A stretch of DNA of 64,000 nucleotides from Rhizobium sp. CCGE 510. Lineage in GTDB: Bacteria; Pseudomonadota; Alphaproteobacteria; Rhizobiales; Rhizobiaceae. The stretch is taken from positions 222,600 through 286,599 of the forward strand of contig NZ_AEYF01000015.1 of the NCBI RefSeq assembly GCF_000292525.1, given 5' to 3'. Below are positions 55,879 through 64,000 of this stretch, in pieces. Under the pieces are notes generated by a model, which saw nothing but the letters and a program-made list of their open reading frames with translations, did no database searches and was not told the DNA's origin. Position 1 is the first letter of the stretch. Each line of letters starts with the position of its first letter. The position numbers and the translations under genes were made by a program.

Positions 55879-56619
55879 GTGCTGAATCAGAAGGTTCGAA
55901 TTCTGATCGTCGAGGACGATCCGGATATGGCGGAGCTTATCTCCGATCTCGTCGAGGCCGAGGGATGGATTCCGACCTGCGCGGGATCCGCCGAAGAGGC
56001 GACGGATATCCTGGCGCGAGAGCAGATGCATCTGGTGCTAGTCGATCACAATCTGCCGCGTACATCAGGCCGAGCGTTCGCCCAAAAACTGAGATCGGAA
56101 GTCAATATCGGCATCGTCATGGTGACTGCAGCCGGCAGTGCTGCCGATCGTGTCCTCGGCCTGGAAACCGCTGCGGATGACTATGTCGTCAAGCCGTTCG
56201 AACCGATCGAACTGACGGCCCGCATCAAAGCTGTCCTGCGGCGAACCGTGCCGTCGCTGAAACAGGAGAAGGAGAGTGAGCGGGAACACGGGCGTCCTTC
56301 TTTGCTGCTTGGCGATTGGGCCATCGACCTGATGGGCCGGCAGGCCGTCTGCCTGGTCGACCGCAGCAAAACGCTGACGACGGCCGAATTCGCCTTGCTT
56401 GAAATCCTTGCGCAGACCCCCAACCAGCCGGTGAGCCGAGCGCAGATCCTCGATCGGCTTGGCTCGGAAAGCGATCGCTACATCGACCGCAACGTCGACG
56501 TCCTGGTTCTGCGGCTTCGGCGGAAAATCGAACGTAATCCCGACCTCCCGCGCCATATCAAGACACGACGCGGAAAAGGCTATGTCCTGCACACCGGCGA
56601 CGGCGAGCCGTCAGCGTGA
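55879..56619 (+). CDS. Response regulator, OmpR/PhoB family
   Basis: 246-aa DNA-binding response regulator. The receiver domain (1-125) has the acidic pocket VEDDPD, the phospho-acceptor Asp56 in LVLVDHNLP, and the conserved Lys in VVKPFEPIEL (about 109). The winged-helix output domain (about 140-240) has TAEFALLEILAQTPNQPVSR and the recognition helix YIDRNVDVLVLRLRRKIE. Start GTG at 55879 behind GGGAGGAT. Its stop overlaps the GTG start of the kinase (GTGA at 56616). It is divergent from the second binding protein, so the 55673-55878 gap probably holds its target promoter. Confidence 0.92.
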   Translation: MLNQKVRILIVEDDPDMAELISDLVEAEGWIPTCAGSAEEATDILAREQMHLVLVDHNLPRTSGRAFAQKLRSEVNIGIVMVTAAGSAADRVLGLETAADDYVVKPFEPIELTARIKAVLRRTVPSLKQEKESEREHGRPSLLLGDWAIDLMGRQAVCLVDRSKTLTTAEFALLEILAQTPNQPVSRAQILDRLGSESDRYIDRNVDVLVLRLRRKIERNPDLPRHIKTRRGKGYVLHTGDGEPSA

Positions 56620-58718
56620 TCAGCCGCTCCTTTCTGTCTTCGATTGCCTTTCGCTTGCCTTTCGCGATTGCCTTCATCTGCTTCCTGGTGTTCAGTCTTT
56701 CGGCGATCGCGATCTACGGGCTGCAGCGCGCCCGTGATGAAATGGCAGCCTATGGCTTGCAGGCCTTCACAAGCCTGGCCAAAGCCTCACTCGTCTCCCG
56801 ACAGGTATCCGATATGGTGTCGAGCGCGCCCTTCCTGATGAACTCGACTTCGCCTTACCGGGTGGCGAGCGAGAGCCGTGCTGTCGTGTTGCAGGTCGAC
56901 AGCCTGTTGAAGACAGCCGAACCTCGTGGAGCAGACAAGGCTGTTCGCGGCTTTGCGAGCACCAGGATGGTAGAGCTTCTCGACCTTATCAGGACACAGA
57001 CGCTTGTGCTTGCCAGGGACGCCGACGCCGCCCAAAATCACAAGGCTGAAGCCGCAGCGGCGCTAGGGGAGGTGGCGACCGGCAAAGGCATCGTCGATCG
57101 CGATCTGCGCCGTCAAGTGAATGGGATCGTGCAAGCGGCTTCCACGTCCGACAGTCTTTTCCAGCTCGGCGAACTTCGCAGGCGCTACGTGGCAGGTACG
57201 ACGGCCGCGCAGGAGAGAACCGGGTCGGATTCGAGAATTTCGCCTGTCGAGCTTCAGCCGTATGAGCGCGTGTTCGAAGCTCAAACACGATACCTCTTGA
57301 ACATGTTCGCGATCCGGGCGTCGGTAGCGAAGCTGCATGCCGTCTCCCGCGACCTCTCTCATGCAACGGAGACGCAAAGTGATGCAGTTGCACGCCAGCT
57401 GAACGACGATCTGCTTTCGACTTCCGATGCTTTGAGCCGGCTTCTGGTAACCGTAGCGTTGGCTTTCCTGCTCGTGCTCATCATGGCAATTTTCTCCATC
57501 CGGTCGGTTATGCGCGTCTCACGGGGTATCGTGGCGCTGTCGACCGGCATGAATGCGCTCGCCAAGGGTGAAAACGACGTGGGCCCGCCAGCCTACGGTG
57601 GAAATGAAACCGAGCTTGTGCGTCTGCTGGACGCCTTCCGCGCCTTCAAGGACAGCGTGGATCGTGTGTCTCGATTGAGACGCACTGCAGAAGCCGCCGC
57701 TCGCACCATCCGTTCAACCTTTCGCAACATGAACGAGGGGATTGCGCTTTTCGACAAGGTGGGGCGGCCGATTACCATGAACAGGCGGATCATCGAACTG
57801 TTTGGCCATTCGGGTTCCGCCCGCAAATTGCCGCTGCGCCGGTTTGTCGAGCCCGTGCCGGAGATCGATCCCGCCTTGCTGCCCTCCGATCCGGACCGCG
57901 GTACCCTGCCGGAACGAGCAGTCGTCCGCCATCGGACCGGTGACCAGCGGGTGATCGAGATTTCGATGTCGCGACAGCCGGAGGGCGGCATCGTTCTTCT
58001 GGCACGCGACGTAACGCTGATGGATCGACAGGAGGCGGAAGCCGCAAAGGTCCAGCGACTGGACGGCATCATGCGCATGACGCATCAGGTAAGCCATGAA
58101 GTGGGCAACATGATCGGCATCATTACCGGCAGCCTCGGCCTTCTCGAGCGTGAAACCGGCTTCAACGATCGGCAGAAACGCAACATAGCACGGATCCGCA
58201 AGGCTGCCGAGAGAGGCCGGTCGCTGGCCGGAAGCATGCTATCGATCGGCAGCCAGCAGCCGTTTTATCCAAGCCCGGTGGATGTCGCCAGCCTTCTTCG
58301 TGGGATGGCCGATATCCTGGAGATCGCCGTCGGTGCAAAGTGCCACATCAAGCTGGAACTGAATGCTGACCTCCCGGTCATATCGCTCGACGCGGCGCTC
58401 TTGGAACAGTCCGTTTTGAACCTCTGCCTCAACGCTTCGGCAGCGATGCCGGTGGGAGGCACAATTGTTATCGGCGCAACGGTAAACAGAGACATATTGC
58501 TGATCTCGGTTGCCGACAGCGGCATAGGCATGAGCCCGGAGGTCGTAGACAAAGCTTTCGAGCCCTATTTCACCACACGAGGCGTACAGGGTGGAGCAGG
58601 CCTTGGCCTGGCGATGGTTTACGGCTTTGTCCGTCAGAGCGGCGGAGAGGCCTTCATCTATTCCTCTCCCGGACACGGAACGACTGTTAAGCTTAGCTTC
58701 CCAACCGATTTGCGCTAG
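56616..58718 (+). CDS. Sensor histidine kinase (PgtB/TorS-like input, HAMP, PAS)
   Basis: 700-aa kinase. Membrane segment 1 (about 12-34), a periplasmic helical region (about 35-275) with no recognised ligand fold, membrane segment 2 (about 277-297), HAMP (about 298-350), a PAS-like region (about 370-465), HisKA with His494 in SHEVGNMIG, and HATPase with N-box NLCLNASAAM, DSGIGMS and GGAGLGLAMVYGF. The long helical periplasmic domain recalls TorS and PgtB, which sense ligands through a separate periplasmic binding protein. It starts at GTG 56616, coupled to the regulator. A pair with the nearby transporter is strongly suggested. Confidence 0.9.
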   Translation: MISRSFLSSIAFRLPFAIAFICFLVFSLSAIAIYGLQRARDEMAAYGLQAFTSLAKASLVSRQVSDMVSSAPFLMNSTSPYRVASESRAVVLQVDSLLKTAEPRGADKAVRGFASTRMVELLDLIRTQTLVLARDADAAQNHKAEAAAALGEVATGKGIVDRDLRRQVNGIVQAASTSDSLFQLGELRRRYVAGTTAAQERTGSDSRISPVELQPYERVFEAQTRYLLNMFAIRASVAKLHAVSRDLSHATETQSDAVARQLNDDLLSTSDALSRLLVTVALAFLLVLIMAIFSIRSVMRVSRGIVALSTGMNALAKGENDVGPPAYGGNETELVRLLDAFRAFKDSVDRVSRLRRTAEAAARTIRSTFRNMNEGIALFDKVGRPITMNRRIIELFGHSGSARKLPLRRFVEPVPEIDPALLPSDPDRGTLPERAVVRHRTGDQRVIEISMSRQPEGGIVLLARDVTLMDRQEAEAAKVQRLDGIMRMTHQVSHEVGNMIGIITGSLGLLERETGFNDRQKRNIARIRKAAERGRSLAGSMLSIGSQQPFYPSPVDVASLLRGMADILEIAVGAKCHIKLELNADLPVISLDAALLEQSVLNLCLNASAAMPVGGTIVIGATVNRDILLISVADSGIGMSPEVVDKAFEPYFTTRGVQGGAGLGLAMVYGFVRQSGGEAFIYSSPGHGTTVKLSFPTDLR

Positions 58719-59038
58719 TTCGCACCGCGCTCGAAAATCCGGGCGAGCAGGATTCCGGCGACGAGCATGCCGGCCGCGACGAAGATCGTATCGCCCGGCG
58801 TGCCGATATAGAGCGGCCCGATATTGGCAAACAGCAGGAAGGCGATCAGGAAATTGACCCAACCCCAGACGACGTTCACCGCCGGCGAACTGGTCTTTGC
58901 GAATGGAGTGCGGAAAGGCCGGCCGCTGACGCCGTTGACGAAATGCGGGACGCCGTTGGTCAGAAACGCTGCGGCAATGAAATGGGCGATATAGGCAATC
59001 CAGGGCAAAGGCTTCTCCGGTGCTGCGAGTTGGGTCAA
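58715..59038 (-). CDS. Small integral membrane protein, 107 aa (hypothetical)
   Basis: 107-aa protein with three hydrophobic segments (about 12-30, 52-72 and 82-100) and a short motif (LTNGVPHFVNGVSGRPFRTPF) between the first two (18-38). The likely start is TTG at 59038; no ATG or GTG in the frame has a ribosome binding site, so the start is uncertain. Its stop overlaps the end of the sensor-kinase gene by 4 bases on the opposite strand. I do not recognise a named family. The NGVPHF motif is highly conserved-looking and may help to find relatives. Confidence 0.65.
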   Translation of the reverse strand: MTQLAAPEKPLPWIAYIAHFIAAAFLTNGVPHFVNGVSGRPFRTPFAKTSSPAVNVVWGWVNFLIAFLLFANIGPLYIGTPGDTIFVAAGMLVAGILLARIFERGAN

Positions 59039-59130
59039 CGGAGGAATGTGGCCGGGAATGTCACCTCGGCAAGGGGAGCCTGGAAACGTGGTGCAGCGGC
59101 CCGCCGCCAGAAGACGACAGGCCAGCCGGA

Positions 59131-61254
59131 TCAGACAAGCCCGAAATCTTTGAAGTGAAGCGCCGCGGAATTGTCGAGATCCGCGACATGGATTGCCGTG
59201 CCCGCCGCACTTCCATCCGCGTCATAGGCGAGACTGCCGCTCGCCTGATCGTAGATCAGCCTGTCGTCGGCCTCGAGCGCTTTCGTTCCGAGAACGAGAT
59301 TCTCATCCGAAAATCCCGATAGGCTGAGTGCGGCGAAAATCGAATGGTCGAGCAGCAGCTTGTCGCCGGCCGCTGAGGAGAAATCCGTGATCTTGTCGAC
59401 GCTGACATTGTCGGGCTTGACATCGAAGACGAAGCTATCGCCGCCACCGCCGCCGGTCAGCGTGTCTGCGCCGGCTTTGCCGATCAGCTTGTCGTTGCCG
59501 AGGCCGCCGGTCAGCTGGTCGGCGCCTTTGCCGCCATTGATCGTGTTGTTGCCGTCGTTGCCGGTGAGAACGTTGGCGGTGTTGTTGCCTGTCGCGCTGA
59601 GATTGGCCGTTCCGGTCAAGGCGAGATTCTCGATCGTACCGGCCGCGTGCTTGACATCGGCCAGGCTGAAGGAGATCGAAGCCTTGACAGTGTCCTTGCC
59701 GGAAGCCCCTGTTTCATCGGCAAAATCGCCCGCGTTGTCGACCACATAAGAATCGTTGCCGGCATGGCCCGACATATGGTCGGCACCAGTGCTGCCATCA
59801 AGGATATTGTTGCCGGAATTGCCGACGAGAGCGTTTGCCAGGCCATTTCCGGTGCCGTTCAGATTGGCGGTGCCGGTCAGCGTCAGGTTCTCGACGTTAC
59901 CGATCGTATGCGCCGTATCCTTGAGGCTGAAGCTGATCGACGACATGACGGTATCGGTTCCGCCGCCCCGGCTTTCGTCGACAATTTGAGTAGGGCTGCT
60001 CACGGTGAATATGTCGTTGCCTGTGCCGCCGTAGGTATGGCCGGTGGGTGGCGGCGTGCTGGCGCTGCCGCCACCGATGTCGATGATAATCGGATGGTCG
60101 AGGACATCCACCGTCAGCGACGATACATTGCTGAGGCTTTTGATCGCCGTGGTCCCGCTCACCGGGTCGAAAACCTTCACAGAGCCGAACGAGGCCCCGA
60201 GATTGACCTTAACTCCCGTCGTCGCGGCTTGAATGGCCGTGTCAGTGGACTGATTCCAGATGTCTGGTTCGTTCCAGATGATGATCTGGTAGCTGCCGTC
60301 CGATTTTTCGGTGAGCAAGCTGTGGGCGGAGGACGGCATGCCGTCGATCGAATAATTGAGGGCTCCCGCGTTGAAGCTCGCTTTTGTCGCGCCGTCGTCC
60401 TCAAGGATTGTGGTGAGGTTGTGGATCGTCGTCGCCGCCGGCTTGGCCGAATAATCGAGATGAAAAAGCCCGAAATGCTTTTCCTGATTGGCGCCCTGCG
60501 GATCGGAATAGGCGTCCAGCAGCTCGTAGATGAAGGTCTGCTTCGATCCGAGTGCTGCGCCGTCCATCAGCGTGTTGAGCACCAGCTTTGCCTGCGTCGC
60601 TTCACTGACGCCTTCCCAGCCGCCATTGGTGTCGGCGGTGAGCGAGGTGTGGTAACCGGTTTCGGTGATAACAAGCGGCTTGCCCGGATCGGCAGCGCGC
60701 TGAACACCGGCTTCGCGGGAAAGCCATGAAAATGGCTGGTCGCCGTCCTTCGCATAGGTATGGATCGTCGTGTAATCCGACGCGGAAGCGACCGTATATC
60801 CGGTAAAGCCGAGGACCGGGATGTTCTTCAGCAAGGAATCGGCGTTGACGGCGGCAGACAGGTCTTTTTGGTAGGCGATGGCTGCTGCCTGGCCGCTAAG
60901 ACCGTGATAGCTGACCGGCCAGTTATTGACTTCGTTCGGCCCCTCGATGCCGACGACTGAGCCTGGATGAGCCTGCACGAAAGTATGCAGCCGCTGGGCC
61001 ACCGTCGTGGGGTCGACTTCCCGCTGGGCGCTGAAGACGAACTGCACGCCGGCTTCGGCCGCATCGCCGAGATGGGTTTGACCGTTCGGGTCGGAAGCGG
61101 AATTGGGGGCGTGATCGCGAACCGTATCAAGGCCAAGATAGTCTAAAGCCTTAACAACCTCTCCAACATTGGAATATTTTCCGTCGGTGTAATCGATATG
61201 CGTATCAATTCCGAAGGAGCGAATAATATCGTTTATTCTTACGGCTTGAGCCAT
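59131..61254 (-). CDS. Secreted RTX protein with glycoside-hydrolase-like N-terminal domain
   Basis: 707-aa protein without signal peptide, expected to leave by type I secretion. The N-terminal half (about 1-300) looks like a clan-A TIM-barrel glycosidase: GIEGPNEVNNW (about 110-120, acid/base Glu after Asn) and VITETGYHTS (about 204-213, nucleophile Glu). The C-terminal half has RTX blocks with Ca-binding nonapeptides such as GGTGNDIFTV, GHAGNDSYVVD and GGLGNDKLIG, alternating with LTGTANLNGTGN-type repeats, and ends in a typical RTX secretion tail. ATG at 61254 has GGGAGA upstream. No secretion genes are beside it. Substrate unknown; a surface polysaccharide is plausible. Confidence 0.85.
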   Translation of the reverse strand: MAQAVRINDIIRSFGIDTHIDYTDGKYSNVGEVVKALDYLGLDTVRDHAPNSASDPNGQTHLGDAAEAGVQFVFSAQREVDPTTVAQRLHTFVQAHPGSVVGIEGPNEVNNWPVSYHGLSGQAAAIAYQKDLSAAVNADSLLKNIPVLGFTGYTVASASDYTTIHTYAKDGDQPFSWLSREAGVQRAADPGKPLVITETGYHTSLTADTNGGWEGVSEATQAKLVLNTLMDGAALGSKQTFIYELLDAYSDPQGANQEKHFGLFHLDYSAKPAATTIHNLTTILEDDGATKASFNAGALNYSIDGMPSSAHSLLTEKSDGSYQIIIWNEPDIWNQSTDTAIQAATTGVKVNLGASFGSVKVFDPVSGTTAIKSLSNVSSLTVDVLDHPIIIDIGGGSASTPPPTGHTYGGTGNDIFTVSSPTQIVDESRGGGTDTVMSSISFSLKDTAHTIGNVENLTLTGTANLNGTGNGLANALVGNSGNNILDGSTGADHMSGHAGNDSYVVDNAGDFADETGASGKDTVKASISFSLADVKHAAGTIENLALTGTANLSATGNNTANVLTGNDGNNTINGGKGADQLTGGLGNDKLIGKAGADTLTGGGGGDSFVFDVKPDNVSVDKITDFSSAAGDKLLLDHSIFAALSLSGFSDENLVLGTKALEADDRLIYDQASGSLAYDADGSAAGTAIHVADLDNSAALHFKDFGLV

Positions 61255-61516
61255 AGTTTTCTCCCGGTTTGCGAGGGAGCCGGCCATGGGAATATATCCC
61301 CATTTGTATCGCCGACTCGATTAATACACGAGGAGGGCCGTGCAGTGCTGCCCGTTAACCATGATATGTTGTCCCGAATGTGGCCCGTGTCGGGCAGCAA
61401 TTCGTGCGATGAGATCATCAATCTTGCTTGCGTTTTTCGGGTCGGCCGGCAGATCATGCCTGGGTGAGGCTGCCGCATAAGCCGAACCGGCGAAATCCGA
61501 TGCATCTGGAGGATCC
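61255..61516. other. Intergenic region upstream of the RTX gene
   Basis: About 260 bases with the 61286-61303 palindrome and a GC-rich tract. No gene is supported. It probably holds the RTX promoter. Confidence 0.4.
61286..61303. promoter_or_regulatory. Near-perfect palindrome upstream of the RTX gene
   Basis: ATGGGAATATATCCCCAT has one mismatch. It lies 32 bases upstream of the RTX gene start. It is a candidate operator; no known consensus was matched. Confidence 0.35.
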
Positions 61517-62404
61517 GATGACCGTCAATGTGCAATTCCGGTTTCGCAGCGGTCTGCCATCGATGGCGTTCGATAATGTCCGTCTCCGGCAGTTGGGACG
61601 AGCAGGGCCGCCCCTCGAATGATTGGACATCGGTTCCGATGCGGCACTCTCATGACGAGGATGTCTTTGTCGCCAGGGTTTTCTTTCCCGATGGCGAGAT
61701 CGGCACGAATTTTCGCTGGGGCATTGAACTCGATCGGCCGGGCATGCCGGATATTTGGGCGGTCGCCGCCGAATTGGATGACGAGAGCTCATCGCGTCGC
61801 GAATGTTCCTTCGAACCCGGCAGGACATAGCGCCGCAGATCTGTTATCTGACATGGATCGGCCCTCTAGGGGCGAACCGGGTTGAAAGGCGCAACGGTGC
61901 CGACGGCATCCGCTTCTAGGTCTGGGCGCGCCGAACGCTCGGGAGGTCTCGCTCGTTCTCGCTGATCCCGCCATCGGCTACGTCGCCGACGACGACACCG
62001 GAGCGCTCGGGACCATCGCCATGCGAAGGACCGGTGAGGGGATCTGGTCGGTTGAAACCGGCGACGACGGCCGTCTTGCCAATTTCGACGGCATGGTCGG
62101 CACGCCGTATATGTATCGCATCACCAAGGATGATGGATCGCTCGCCTACCGGACCGACATCTGGTCGCTGACGCAGATCGGGGCGGAAGATTTCCATCCG
62201 GATGGTGCGGCCTGTCACGGATCGCCGGCTGGTTTGGACGGACCGCAGAGGTGCTCCGTCGTCTGCGACCCGAAGCGGGTGACTGGGAAGAGATATTCAA
62301 TACCGATGCTCGGACATATAGCGGCTGGATGTCGGCGACTGTGGCGGAAACATCAGAGCCACGGCAGGAACGCTCAATGCCGTGCTGCCTGCGTCAGGCG
62401 TCCT
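61517..62404 (+). pseudogene. Glycoside hydrolase family 13 / branching-enzyme-like pseudogene
   Basis: The broken coding trace starts at ATG 61517 (MTVNVQFRFRSGLPSMAFDN). A frameshift near 61590 continues as SGSWDEQGRPSNDWTSVPMR and FFPDGEIGTNFRWGIELDRP. Further shifts and a stop (TAG near 61918) lie before EVSLVLADPAIGYVADDDTG and IAMRRTGEGIWSVETGDDG. The parts match the N-terminal CBM48-like domains of alpha-glucan branching or debranching enzymes (the WAPNAREVSLV-type region). The catalytic barrel is absent and the trace ends about 62404. At least three lesions make it non-functional. It is next to the RTX glycosidase gene. Confidence 0.65.
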
Positions 62405-62472
62405 AGTCTTTCGCAGGCAGCACGGCGTCGCGCCTCACGCTTTTCCAAGACAGCGGGCTATTGGTGCAGCGC

Positions 62473-62661
62473 TCAGGCAAACCCGACCGGCAGGTTTTGC
62501 AAGCTTCTTCCGGCACCGTAGTCACGTTCATGCTGCGAGCGGCGGCGGCCGTCGCGGCGAGCGGACAGATCGATCCGGTTTTCAGCAAAGATGCCATCGG
62601 CATAAGTGCCGGTGTCATGGCAATCGGCGTCGATCTTGGGGGCAAGGATTTTCAGGATCAT
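62473..62661 (-). CDS. Small hypothetical protein, 62 aa
   Basis: Open frame MILKILAPKIDADCHDTGTY to QNLPVGFA. The ATG at 62661 has GAGGAACCCC upstream, a plausible ribosome binding site. The sequence is charged, with no membrane segment and no motif I recognise. Codon use is average. It may be a genuine small gene or a remnant, since it lies between pseudogenes. Low confidence. Confidence 0.3.
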   Translation of the reverse strand: MILKILAPKIDADCHDTGTYADGIFAENRIDLSARRDGRRRSQHERDYGAGRSLQNLPVGFA

Positions 62662-62798
62662 CGGGGTTCCTCTGCGGCGCACCATCAACACTCGCGAAGG
62701 CCGCTTCGTTCTATCTATAAACTCTGAATTATTAATAAATTAACCATAAGGATGAGGGTCGGTGCTACCTTTGTTCGGTCGTTCTGACTGGAGCACGC

Positions 62799-63101
62799 TC
62801 AATGGGTGACCGATGAGGAGGACTTCGGCACCAGCATGTCTTCGCTCGCCTGGATCAGCCGCGCCGTACGCGCCATCACCTCGACGCCCGCCTCGGTCTC
62901 GGCAATCTCGGGTGCCATTCTGTCCAGCCCATCAGCCACCTGAAACAGCATCGGCAGCATATCACCCCGTCCGACCGCTTCAGCCGATCTGGCGAGCTTG
63001 CGCAACGCCTGCGAATATCGCGATATCAATGCGAGTTTTTGGTCTGCGGGAATATTCAAAAACGAATGTTTCTCTTGCGGCGACAGTGGTGATTTCGACA
63101 T
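62799..63101 (-). CDS. Small helical protein, 100 aa (hypothetical)
   Basis: 100-aa soluble protein with a predicted helical core: SPQEKHSFLNIPADQKLAL, YSQALRKLARSAEAVGRGD, and a C-terminal helix with VEVMARTARLIQASEDML. It has no cysteine or signal peptide. The start at 63101 has AAGG upstream; a longer in-frame extension to 63356 has no ribosome binding site and looks like shadow sequence. I do not recognise a family. It is divergent from the 131-aa gene that follows. Confidence 0.6.
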   Translation of the reverse strand: MSKSPLSPQEKHSFLNIPADQKLALISRYSQALRKLARSAEAVGRGDMLPMLFQVADGLDRMAPEIAETEAGVEVMARTARLIQASEDMLVPKSSSSVTH

Positions 63102-63252
63102 GGACGCGACCTTTTGAACGTCAATGAACGCGCGTCCGCAATTCTTTGTTCCGGTCTGGGTTCCGGCCGGGCGCGCTACCGGAGAATCGGCCGCTGCGTT
63201 GCGTCGAAATGGCGTGGAACTCACGGACCGTGATTGCCGTTGATACCGATGA

Positions 63253-63663
<411 letters not shown>

Positions 63664-63739
63664 TCGCAGGGCGCTTCCAATTCCAAATCCAGGCGAAGGC
63701 TGCCCGGTCCCAGTCGGCTGCCTTTGTTGAACAGCACGG

Positions 63740-63942
63740 TCGGCGGCAGCCTGGCAAGCAGCGCCTCGGCCTGCGTCCCATCCGCCCAGCCGACAGGGCG
63801 GCCGGGCGGTAGCCGAGCTCCGCGGCCGCGCGGCGCACCTTGCGCACCATCAGGTCGCTGGCCGGTCCGTTGCGTTGAGAACCCGGCTTGCCGTCTCCAG
63901 CGAGCATCCCGCCCGGAACGCGATCTGCTGCAACGTCGCCAT
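63740..63942 (-). pseudogene. Broken LacI-type transcriptional regulator, N-terminal fragment
   Basis: From ATG 63942 (behind AGGAGG) the minus strand reads MATLQQIAFRAGCSLETASR and VLNATDRPAT, a LacI-type helix-turn-helix, then a stop. A one-base shift restores ASDLMVRKVRRAAAELGYRPAA, the second half of the DNA-binding domain and hinge (LGYxPxA is diagnostic). After that the frame is lost again and no periplasmic-binding-like effector domain follows. It is therefore an inactivated regulator. It may once have controlled a sugar operon, as LacI members usually do. Confidence 0.65.
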
Positions 63943-64000
63943 CGGAAACGCCTCCTGGTGACAGATAAGGCGCAATCCCCTAGGTGTTTAGTCCCGGCAT

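Noticed and set aside
59131..61254. Adhesin or hemolysin toxin
   Set aside because: RTX repeats occur in many secreted enzymes. The N-terminal half looks like a glycosidase and no toxin acylase or pore domain is present.

Overview
The window reads as chromosomal DNA of a fast-growing rhizobium, closest in style to Rhizobium etli or R. leguminosarum. This is inferred from gene content and not from any search. Supporting signs are a phosphatidylcholine synthase, a glnB-glnA pair behind a sigma-54 promoter, an alphaproteobacterial SOS box (GAAC-N7-GAAC) between uvrA and ssb, an IalB-family protein, high GC with many ATGA stop/start overlaps, and dispersed palindromic intergenic repeats of the kind seen in rhizobia.

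Layout. 1-1600: 3' part of pcs and a quinone oxidoreductase. 1640-6352: a BMP-type nucleoside ABC importer. 6496-11979: a YtfQRT/YjfF-like sugar importer with its GntR-type regulator. 12146-15530: glmU and glmS, the two ends of UDP-GlcNAc synthesis. 15665-22856: DUF502 protein, recG, sdhE, mfd and an OsmC-like protein. 22975-26796: an AT-richer PAP2 membrane protein, a DsbA/FrnE oxidoreductase and an orphan peptide-binding protein. 27081-30408: an IalB-family protein, hspQ, glnA and glnB. 30752-38006: NAD(P)HX repair enzyme, DUF72, GNAT, uvrA, ssb and a MarC protein. 38255-46056: gyrA, three tiny membrane-protein genes, coaD, two cyclophilins, queA and tgt. 46103-48889: two small secreted proteins, a FabF-family ketosynthase and an HxlR regulator whose start lies inside a 41-bp palindrome.

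Accessory part. 49264-58718 looks like one functional unit: an inositol-monophosphatase-family phosphatase, an Fe3+/sugar-phosphate-type ABC importer (ATPase, fused double permease, binding protein), a second paralogous binding protein, and, divergently, a response regulator and a PgtB-like sensor kinase. The layout suggests sensing, import and dephosphorylation of a phosphorylated organic solute. It resembles Salmonella Pgt and the AfuABC sugar-phosphate systems, but the substrate is unknown.

58715-64000 is a decaying accessory stretch. It holds a secreted RTX protein with a glycoside-hydrolase-like N-terminal half, a frameshifted GH13/branching-enzyme-like pseudogene, a broken LacI-type regulator and some small hypotheticals.

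No tRNA, rRNA, CRISPR array, phage or intact insertion sequence was recognised. The main points for follow-up are the phosphorylated-solute cluster, a Tgt that lacks two zinc-ligand cysteines, the hxlR palindrome, the structured glmS leader, and the RTX/glycosidase fusion.
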